Below are positions 60,501-64,000 of a DNA stretch of 64,000 nt, one piece after another (position 1 is the stretch's first letter; each line of letters starts with the position of its first letter). Where the stretch lies: the NCBI GenBank assembly GCA_032622095.1, contig CP136061.1, positions 221,123,148 to 221,187,147 of the forward strand, in the 5' to 3' direction. Position numbers and translations under genes: made by a program. The notes under the pieces are model-generated. The model worked only from the letters and a program-made list of their open reading frames with translations, was not told the DNA's origin and ran no database searches. The DNA comes from Siphonodentalium dalli. Its lineage: Eukaryota > Mollusca > Scaphopoda > Gadilida > Siphonodentaliidae.

Positions 60501-63138
60501 CAATACATTGATTACTTTCGACAATCTACCTGTATCTACCTGGTTATATGATCTCACCTGTAAAACCAGCTGCTAAATCTATTGTTCATATTGAGTTGTA
60601 TCGGGGACATGACACCTGACCAGGACAATCCTCAGATTCCTTTTATCCCAGAGCTGTGTTCATTGTCATAGACTTGCTGTCACCTATTCGAAATTGACTT
60701 ATCTTCAATAATTAAAAGGCCTCCTGTTGAGGTTTGACAAATTACCTTTGACCTTTGTCCTACGTAACAATTTAGTAGATGGAATGAATAATAGGGGCCT
60801 ACCATACATTGTGGTTCTACAGCTGGTGTTACATTAAGGCTTTATCATTATCTTCATTATACATGCTACCCTGTACACATACACCGTACCTTGCTTCACA
60901 GTCTGTTTGACAGTAAGACATTTATTATTATCTTCATTAGCTATGCTACACTTTACACCTGGCTTTACTGCAAAAACTGCTGGTTTATCCTGGTTTATCC
61001 AGTTATATCAGCATAAAAATAATAAATTATTGAGTGCCGTAGGAGATCTATTCATAAAATCACACCAATAGGTCATTTCTCTCTGATCTAGTGCCTTTTA
61101 CTGTTTTCTAAATGTATTACATTGTATTTCCATTATCATTATTTCTGATGGCTATTGTTTTGTTTCAATTCAAACCTGACCTTCAAAGTCTGTATAGCCT
61201 TGAATCTGAAACTTGGGAAGTGCTTAGATTGCATTTTGAGGGTCTTGAATAGCCTTTTGCAATATACTAGTATGCACCACACACTCCAGTCTGAGCATAT
61301 AATGCAACAATCGACATATTGGGGGGAAAAAATTGAAAATTGTCAAGAAATGGCCCTGAGTAAGGAATAGAGTCCCTTGAAAATTGTCGCAAATTTACCT
61401 TCTAAATCATGATATGATGACAGCTGTTGAAATTGACATTTGAGGGCAATTGTGAAATGACTCTGCCGCTGGATGATTATTTGTGTTTACATACGTGTAT
61501 TAAATTTCTTTTACAGAACTGGAGGAACCAATCGTTAGGAAGTGTCATCGACGGCGGATGCACAGTATGAGTGACGATTCAGACAATGACAGTCGGGACA
61601 GTTCACACATTATAAGGAACAAAGTTCGACGGAAAGGCCCTCCGAGCATACAAATAAGTCCCTTCTTAGATCTCAGTTATTGGAAAAAGTAAGTTAAGCC
61701 AATTCTCACATACTACCATATATACATACTTTTAAAAACAATCTGTTATAGAAAGGAACTCCAAAGTACAAGTATGTTCTATCATCAGCTGGAATGGCCA
61801 TTACAAACTTCAAGCGAACATGCACTTCTGTTTGTTTGTCTCTCTTCTTTTAGTTGTTATTCCCCCACACACGCGAAGTTTAGCAGGGGGGGGGGGGGGG
61901 GGGGTAAACAAAATTTGTCCATCCCTCCATCCGTCATTTTGGCAGAGTTATTGCCATTTTACGACATATATTCATACATCCTGGGATGCATCTTTTGTCC
62001 GAGTCTGTATTCCGTCATTTTCCAGACAATTTTTTAAAACTTGGCATAGATGTCAAACAACATTGGAACCTGCGCATCTGCGATTTTGAGTTCGGTCGCA
62101 GTCATTTTGGCAGAGTTGCCATTTGTCAACAGTGAATCGTACATTCTGGGACGCATCTTTTGTCCGAGCCTGTATTCCGTCATTTTCCAGAATTTTTTTT
62201 AAAAAACCTGGCACAGATGTCAACCAGAATGGGAATTTGCGCCCCTGCGATTTTGAGTTCAGTCAGTCATTTTGGCATAGTTATTTCCATTAATGACATA
62301 GAATCGTACACATGGGATGCATCTTTGTCCAAACCTGTATTCTTAGAATTTTGTTGATATTTTGCCAAATTGAGGTTAATTTAGAGTTTTTATGTGCACC
62401 CAAACCAAATATGGTACATATATTGCCATTAGAAATTAATAAACCTCAGGGGATATGCGGTGTGGTGCATTTGTCAGTTTCTGTTGGGGACTAGGAAGCA
62501 GGATTACTTATTGTTCGATTCCCTCTTCATTAATACATGCCTTGTATGTTGTTGTTGGATGTTTTAATTCTTTAGATCTTCTATTTTCAAAAAAGGATGT
62601 AAAAGTTTAATCTAGCTGTTGACTTATTTCAAAAAAATTAACCGGACACATGTACATGTATTTTCTTCAAAAGTAAAGGCTTTATGATTTATCAGTCAGT
62701 GGCATCCCCATGAATTGCTATTTTGACAAGGAACCATGAAAATTGATGCCGGCAGAATCTAAGCCATCTATATTTTGTATATGTTCATTTTTTTTTCTTT
62801 CCAGGACGCAAGTGTGTTGTGGATTTATATTCAAAGGACAAAATGGTGAAGTTCTTGTGGACACAAAGTTCATTACCCCGTGTTTCGCATGTCGGAATAA
62901 TAAAAAATCTGAAACTGAAAGTGTCAGCACAATTAAAGACGATGACATCATAAGTCCATGTCAGTCGACGGACACTGAAAGCAACGCGAGCAACCCCAGC
63001 GAACAGGATATAGAATACTCTGATTCGATAAATGATGACGGTGATAGCGAGCGAAACTTTGACTTCTCAGATCTCAGCTGCAATCGGGAGGTTAAAATGA
63101 TAAATTTCACGCCTCGAGAGTTACCAATGGAGTGTTAA
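33310..63138 (+). CDS. SINHCAF: SIN3-HDAC complex-associated factor (FAM60A), complete coding sequence in four exons
   Basis: Coding exons 33328-33555, 43615-43753, 61517-61688 and 62805-63138 join to 873 bases (290 residues plus stop), with split-codon phases that agree at every junction. Known role: a nuclear subunit of the SIN3-histone deacetylase corepressor that limits transcription of target genes and is linked to cell-cycle control. In the sequence: residues 1-76 hold MFSFHKPKIYRSISGCCICR and AKSSSSRFTDSKKYE, with two CxxC pairs (C16/C19 and C53/C56). RWKKLP and VVDARAGP follow across exon 1/2. Residues 142-152 are acidic and Ser-rich, 172-178 read FLDLSYW, and 184-209 contain CCGFIFKG and GEVLVDTKF with a C206/C209 pair. 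The human protein is 221 residues; the excess here is mainly a 76-residue acidic Ser/Asp tail. The reading frame is intact. Confidence 0.96.
33556..36425. other. SINHCAF intron 1, left part
   Basis: AT-rich intron without a recognised exon. The only structure seen is an inverted pair at about 34860-34885 and 35235-35262, built on GTACTCT.GGGCTCCAAATAAA, which could be the ends of a 0.4 kb fold-back element. No TSD was resolved. Confidence 0.45.
36426..36664 (+). mobile_element. TA-flanked fold-back MITE (Tc1/mariner-like), copy 1
   Basis: TA at both ends brackets CAGTAATGCCCTAA...TTAGGGCATTACTG. The element is almost entirely palindromic; the arms contain CCACAGCAGAATTATGGGTA and ATATGGCTTGTTGCCATTCA. 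The centre has an extra inverted block with a third copy of the ATATGGCTTGTTGCC word. The TA target fits Tc1/mariner-type mobilisation; no coding capacity. Confidence 0.88.
36742..36771. repeat. (CTA)n microsatellite
   Basis: About ten tandem ACT/CTA trinucleotides are read directly. Confidence 0.9.
37140..37420. promoter_or_regulatory. Motif-dense, repeat-free intron segment, possible enhancer
   Basis: Within 280 bases there is an E-box (AACAGCTGTC), a TCF/LEF-type word (CCTTTGATCT, 37276-37285), several homeodomain-type TTAAT/ATTAA sites and an ATGCTAAT word. The segment has higher sequence complexity than its surroundings. Enhancer function is only a suggestion; cross-species conservation would be needed. 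Confidence 0.2.
37685..37900 (+). mobile_element. TA-flanked fold-back MITE, copy 2
   Basis: Same family as 36426-36664: CAGTAATGCCCTAAGTAATC at left, its reverse complement with one change (CATTATTG) at right, TA on both sides. The arms meet at AAAGCTCTCACTGAGAGCTT. Confidence 0.88.
37901..42693. other. SINHCAF intron 1, middle part, mostly unique
   Basis: No exon was recognised. It contains many ACATGTAC words, a C-run at 41881-41895 and a half copy of the 8-bp-TSD MITE family at about 41270-41370 (CAGAATGAGGTCCCCAGAGG then GTGAATTTAG). A dispersed-repeat segment at about 41690-41860 is shared with 14050-14175. Confidence 0.45.
42694..42910 (+). mobile_element. TA-flanked fold-back MITE, copy 3
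   Basis: TA, then CAGTAATGCTCTAATTAATC, and the exact inverted end GATTAATTAGAGCATTACTG followed by TA. Arms of about 100 bases meet at GAGAGCTTTCC. Same family as 36426-36664. Confidence 0.9.
43101..43165. repeat. Perfect palindrome, 32-base arms with one-base centre
   Basis: The left arm starts ATGGGAAAACCTAATATCTG and ends TTTCCTAA at 43132. G at 43133 is the centre and the right arm to 43165 is the exact reverse complement. It lies 28 bases left of a TA-flanked MITE and is unrelated to it in sequence. Confidence 0.93.
43194..43390 (+). mobile_element. TA-flanked fold-back MITE, copy 4 (internally shortened)
   Basis: CAGTAATGCCCTAAATAATC at left and TTATTTAGGGCATTACTG at right, with TA on both sides. 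The left arm has lost about 20 bases next to the centre, so the fold-back is asymmetric. It ends about 220 bases before SINHCAF exon 2. Confidence 0.88.
43615..43753 (+). CDS. SINHCAF: SINHCAF coding exon 2
   Basis: A run of about 18 T followed by ACAG precedes the exon at 43615. It encodes VVDARAGPGTKSALKYKSKN, then a lysine-rich segment (LNKMKLKSKENLSK) and HCYGDDFFNDLD (residues 77-122), plus one base of residue 123. It is followed by GTAAGT at 43754. VVDARAGP is a family hallmark. The basic segment corresponds to the Lys-rich linker of the vertebrate protein, which is poorly conserved in detail. Confidence 0.95.
43717..43820 (+). repeat. Local duplication of the 3' end of SINHCAF exon 2
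   Basis: The last 37 exon bases plus the donor (43717-43763, CATTGTTACGGCGATGATTT...) recur at about three-quarters identity at 43775-43820 (CATGTTATGGCGATGAATTC...). In the second copy the GGTAAGT donor has become GTTAAGT, destroying the GT. Confidence 0.65.
44007..44530. mobile_element. 524 bp fold-back element with long degenerate arms
   Basis: The left end ACGGTAGGGAATCAGGTGGT and the right end ...ACCATGTAATTCCCTGCCGT are inverted. Pairing continues along the whole element at moderate identity, with a best-preserved inner pair ACATTCTGACCAAAGTTG (about 44201) against CAACTTTGGTCAGAATGT (about 44300). No TSD was assigned. A MULE-like or other fold-back MITE is plausible. Confidence 0.7.
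44531..45166. other. Intron 2 of SINHCAF, unique stretch
   Basis: No exon, repeat family or inverted terminus was recognised here. Confidence 0.4.
45167..45297 (+). mobile_element. TTAA fold-back MITE, left fragment
   Basis: Begins GTAACCCTTTACCCAACAGA (target changed from TTAA to GTAA), contains the first 69-base palindrome and breaks off in the A/T spacer after ATTGTTAAAG. It lies about 190 bases left of a complete copy in the same orientation. Confidence 0.85.
45491..45869 (+). mobile_element. TTAA fold-back MITE, nearly complete
   Basis: TTAA on both sides with CCCTTTACCCAACA termini. The second palindrome has lost about 25 bases of its left arm (CCAATGCATTCTATGGTCGA), so it can no longer fold fully. 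Confidence 0.9.
46434..46872. mobile_element. hAT-like MITE with CAAGCCTG termini, copy 1
   Basis: Inverted termini of about 39 bases begin CAAGCCTGAGTTTAATGTGC at 46434 and end ...AAACTCAGGCTTG at 46872. Just inside each end is a smaller palindrome, GCAGAATGAG..CCCAGAGGGTGAATTTA and its complement. The flanking octamers CAGGGTAG and CAGAGGAA match at five of eight positions, so an old 8 bp TSD is possible. Two other copies have perfect 8 bp TSDs. Confidence 0.82.
46880..47300 (+). repeat. Tandem repeat, three units of about 140 bp
   Basis: Units start with GCATACT at 46882, 47017 and 47162. They share GGTCAAGTGAAACCAT, GTGTCTGTG, AATGGCCAAGTTT and TGAAATGACTTAT..GTTGCACTGGGT words. The array directly abuts the right end of the MITE at 46872. 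Confidence 0.8.
47614..48013 (+). mobile_element. TTAA fold-back MITE, complete copy
   Basis: TTAA at 47614-47617 and 48010-48013, termini CCCTTTACCCAACA, both 69-base palindromes intact. 400 bp long, nearly identical to the copies at 5252 and 18180, so the family moved recently relative to others here. Confidence 0.92.
48188..48404 (+). mobile_element. TA-flanked fold-back MITE, copy 5
   Basis: CAGTAATGCCCTAAATACTT at left and ATTTTGGGCATTACTG at right, flanked by TA. The arms meet at AAAGCTCTCAGTCAGAGCTTT. Slightly more diverged than the other copies. Confidence 0.87.
49186..49519 (-). mobile_element. TTAA fold-back MITE, inverted, internally deleted
   Basis: TTAA at both ends with CCCTTTACCCAACA termini, in the opposite orientation to the copies at 45491 and 47614. 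One palindrome is intact; the other has lost most of its left arm, leaving TATGGTTGACTCGC onward. A 15-base direct repeat, ATGATATTAAATTAA, surrounds it (see findings). Confidence 0.88.
50098..50472. mobile_element. hAT-like MITE with CAAGCCTG-type termini, copy 2, TSD AACATGTC
   Basis: The left end CAAGGCTGCAAATAGTGTG and the right end CACACTATTTCTGGTTTG are inverted. The octamer AACATGTC is repeated exactly outside (50090-50097 and 50473-50480). The left inner palindrome is partly deleted; the right one (GCAGAATGAGGTTCCCATAG...CACCCTCTGTGGACCTCG) is preserved. Confidence 0.87.
50718..51117 (-). mobile_element. TTAA fold-back MITE, inverted, complete
   Basis: TTAA at 50718-50721 and 51114-51117. 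Both 69-base palindromes are intact. The right terminus has one change (GTTGGCTAAAGGG instead of GTTGGGTAAAGGG). Confidence 0.92.
51118..53956. other. Repeat-poor part of SINHCAF intron 2
   Basis: About 2.8 kb with none of the repeat families found elsewhere in the intron. The part 52140-53600 has higher sequence complexity and less poly-A/T. Two overlapping open frames at 52143-52436 (plus) and 52160-52381 (minus) have no recognised relatives and no good splice borders. It may be a conserved non-coding region, but nothing in the sequence alone proves it. Confidence 0.35.
53965..56056. mobile_element. 2.1 kb fold-back element made of about 526 bp modules, TSD AGTTTGAA
   Basis: The termini GGTGTGACTAAACACCGCCC (left) and its reverse complement (right) are flanked by an exact 8 bp repeat AGTTTGAA (53957-53964 and 56057-56064), one C inside each. 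The left arm runs to about 54706 and the right arm starts at 54807, with a 100-base loop. The right arm holds one extra tandem module of about 526 bp (for example 54919, 55445 and 55970 share GCACTTATATTGCC). The 9-base box AGCCCGGAC punctuates the modules and clusters at both ends. The GC content is far above the intron average. Internal frames of 60-81 codons recur because the modules repeat; no transposase. Confidence 0.88.
56255..56624 (-). mobile_element. TTAA fold-back MITE, inverted, one palindrome collapsed
   Basis: TTAA at both ends, termini CCCTTTACCCAACA. One palindrome has lost its central 33 bases (leaving CTCTTATATATAAGAGAATG), the other is intact. Confidence 0.9.
56786..56911 (+). 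mobile_element. TA-flanked fold-back MITE, copy 6, minimal palindrome
   Basis: A 126 bp, almost perfectly palindromic unit: CAGTAATGCTCTAATTAATC at left, exact inverse at right, arms meeting at CAGGATTTAGAAAAG. It is a deletion form of the 217 bp family members. Confidence 0.9.
57120..57551. mobile_element. hAT-like MITE with CAAGCCTG termini, copy 3, TSD AATAGAAG
   Basis: CAAGCCTGGATTGAAATAGT at left and ACTATTTGCAGGTTTG at right are inverted. The octamer AATAGAAG is repeated exactly at 57112-57119 and 57552-57559. Both inner palindromes (GAATTACGTCCCCAGAGGGTG... and GCAGAATGAAGTTCGCAGAG...) are present. Confidence 0.9.
57715..57802 (+). repeat. Tandem duplication, period 43-45 bp
   Basis: ACCAGTGCACTTGACCACAA...ATATGTCT is followed directly by a second copy with two small changes (CTCGACTGACAA). 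Confidence 0.9.
57822..58379 (+). mobile_element. Diverged relic of the TTAA fold-back MITE, split by a Harbinger-type MITE
   Basis: TATATAAGAGAATACATTGG at about 57829 is a half palindrome of the TTAA family. The matching second palindrome, changed at many bases (GCCAGTGTAATCTCTTATAT...AGAGAATGCACTGGCACAGG), follows at 58264-58336, and GAAAGGGTTA ends it near 58379. Between the two lies the Harbinger-type MITE 57876-58259. Confidence 0.6.
57876..58259. mobile_element. PIF/Harbinger-type MITE, 384 bp
   Basis: GGCCAAAACAAAAATACCTT at left and ATATTATTTTTTTTGGCC at right are inverted. Subterminal CCTACCTACC motifs match the 3.2 kb element at 27625. The flanking triplets TGA and TAA are compatible with a TWA target changed at one base. 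Confidence 0.65.
58380..61516. other. Right part of SINHCAF intron 2, mostly unique
   Basis: No exon was recognised before the acceptor at 61511-61516. Small tandem duplications occur near 59870-59945 (ACACCACCAAG..) and 60840-60960 (TTATCTTCATTA then ATGCTAC). A DR1-type nuclear-receptor word (ACCTTTGACCTTTGTCC) lies at 60744-60760. Confidence 0.4.
60743..60760 (-). promoter_or_regulatory. DR1-like site (HNF4/RXR type)
   Basis: On the minus strand GGACAAAGGTCAAAGGT contains two AAAGGTCA-like half sites spaced as a DR1. A sequence match only; occupancy is unknown. Confidence 0.25.
61517..61688 (+). CDS. SINHCAF: SINHCAF coding exon 3
   Basis: TTTCTTTTACAG precedes 61517 and GTAAGT follows at 61689. 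With one base from exon 2 the exon encodes ELEEPIVRKCHRRRMHSMSD, a Ser/Asp stretch (DSDNDSRDSS), a basic HIIRNKVRRKG and SPFLDLSYWK (residues 123-179), plus two bases of codon 180. FLDLSYWK matches the conserved FLDLTYWK block of vertebrate SINHCAF, which fixes both frame and identity. Confidence 0.95.
61884..61902 (+). repeat. Poly-G run
   Basis: An uninterrupted G run of about 19 bases in intron 3, just before a tandem array. Its true length may be uncertain because homopolymers are error-prone. Confidence 0.85.
61925..62440 (+). repeat. Tandem array, three units of about 166 bp, in SINHCAF intron 3
   Basis: Units start near 61935, 62103 and 62269 with ATTTTGGCAGAGTTATTGCC-like text. They share GGGATGCATCTTTTGTCCGA and CTGTATTCCGTCATTTTCCA words, with identity falling along the array. 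Same style as the other array-bearing elements in the window, but a different unit. Confidence 0.85.
62805..63138 (+). CDS. SINHCAF: SINHCAF coding exon 4 (terminal)
   Basis: TTTTTTTTCTTTCCAG precedes 62805. The exon completes K180 and encodes TQVCCGFIFKGQNGEVLVDT, KFITPCFACRNNKK and then a 76-residue tail rich in Ser, Asp and Glu (for example DDDIISPCQSTDTESNASNP), ending PRELPMEC and TAA at 63136-63138. The first 30 residues are a family-conserved block. The tail is longer than in vertebrates and low in complexity, typical of a disordered acidic region. Confidence 0.95.
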
Positions 63139-63470
63139 ATTCGAACTTTGAGATTATGGAGTTTTAACACCTCAAGTGTTATAGAAGAGTGTTGATTAAC
63201 AACCCCAGTGTTAATAATGGTGTGTTAGTTAACACCTCAATACATGTAGTTACAGAAGTGTTAATTAATACATCAAGTTTTACCAGTCGTTTGGTAGTTA
63301 ACACAACGATACAATGGAATATAAATTCGAGATTTACCATGGAGCATTAACATCTCAAGAAGAGTGTTAATTAACACTTCAATAGCTACAGAAGTGTTAG
63401 TTAATATATTAAGTTTTATCAGCGGTGTGTTAATTAACACCTCAAGACATCAAGTGTTAAATTATTCTTG
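63139..63470 (+). repeat. 3' UTR repeat rich in GTGTTAATTAACAC palindromes
   Basis: The 14-base palindrome GTGTTAATTAACAC occurs at 63364-63377 and 63427-63440, with variants at 63222-63235 and elsewhere, each followed by (C/T)TCAA. Words such as TTACCA.TGGAG..TTAA and ACAGAAGTGTTA also recur. The first unit overlaps the stop codon of SINHCAF. Confidence 0.75.
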
Positions 63471-64000
63471 TGAATTCTTTCTCAGGATTTCCTCTTCAAT
63501 ATTGATGTTGACCAATCACCCATCTTTATTTATTTCACATGACATTCATTTGAGTTACCATCTCAGTTTAACTTTGTTCATGAAATATCTTCAACAGAAG
63601 CTACCAAACTATACATGTGTAAACTGATCTGTGATTGGTCAATAGTACATGTTATCTTCTAAGTGATTGGTCAGCATCATTGTTCCGATTGGAGAGTCTA
63701 ATTTATTTATTTAATAATTTATTCCATCCCGACACCCATCAAACCTTCCAGAAACTTCATATGATGATTGTATGCAAAATTTTACATATATTTCCAGTTG
63801 AATCTTCTCAAGTCATTAATTACCTGAAATGAATGGCATTTCTACAAGCCACATGGAATGACTTTGACTGTTCAACAAATAACATGGACAATTCTCAACA
63901 TGACTACTGTTTACATAGCAACTAATTCCATGACTTTACCCGAGAGATTTATTTCATACAGAAACACAAAAATATCTAATGGTGTGCAACATTTGCGAGG
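63471..64000 (+). other. Presumed SINHCAF 3' UTR and downstream flank
   Basis: AT-rich sequence after the stop codon. I could not find a canonical AATAAA polyadenylation signal on the plus strand before the window ends, so the transcript end is unplaced. A run with TGATTGGTCA repeated (63631-63672) is the only other pattern seen. Confidence 0.4.

Noticed and set aside
1-64000. tRNA, rRNA, CRISPR or prokaryotic-type operons
   Set aside because: No cloverleaf with a GTTCRA box, no rRNA core sequence and no short-spacer repeat array were seen. All tandem repeats have units over 40 bp and no spacers, and gene structure is intron-rich.

Overview
This window is eukaryotic: AT-rich, intron-dominated animal DNA with canonical GT/AG splice sites and about half or more of its length in repeats. 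Two conserved animal genes can be read by translating short exons across splice sites. The repeat style (about 160-175 bp tandem arrays ending in runs of ACGGACGG, hairpins of the AGCTCA...TGAGCT type, abundant ACATGTACATGTA) suggests a marine lophotrochozoan, most likely a mollusc. That is an inference from style, not a database match.

Left part, minus strand (about 1-14.6 kb): the first three coding exons of a PP6 regulatory subunit gene (SAPS domain protein, PPP6R1/2/3 family) at 14545-14486, 13248-13169 and 5054-4968. They join in frame into the first 76 residues. The rest of the gene lies beyond the left edge, and the introns are filled with transposons.

Middle (about 14.6-33.3 kb): no convincing conserved gene. 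It is a transposon landscape in which several element boundaries can be fixed from inverted termini plus target-site duplications (TSDs). It includes a 5.5 kb hAT-type element (TSD GTGGCCGA) that carries a 3.4 kb, roughly 21-unit tandem array. It also includes a nest in which a hAT-type element (TSD CTACCTAC) sits inside a PIF/Harbinger-type element (TSD TTA), which sits inside a pair of G-rich inverted termini.

Right part, plus strand (33.3-63.1 kb): the whole coding sequence of SINHCAF (FAM60A), a subunit of the SIN3-HDAC corepressor, in four coding exons (33328-33555, 43615-43753, 61517-61688, 62805-63138; 290 codons). Introns of 10 and 18 kb carry at least four families of fold-back MITEs with TSD signatures TA (Tc1/mariner-like), TTAA (piggyBac-like), 8 bp (hAT-like) and TWA (Harbinger-like). 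They also carry a 2.1 kb fold-back element built from about 526 bp modules punctuated by AGCCCGGAC boxes. The two genes are divergently transcribed, about 19 kb apart, with promoter regions only tentatively placed. No tRNA, rRNA, CRISPR array or prokaryotic-style operon was seen.
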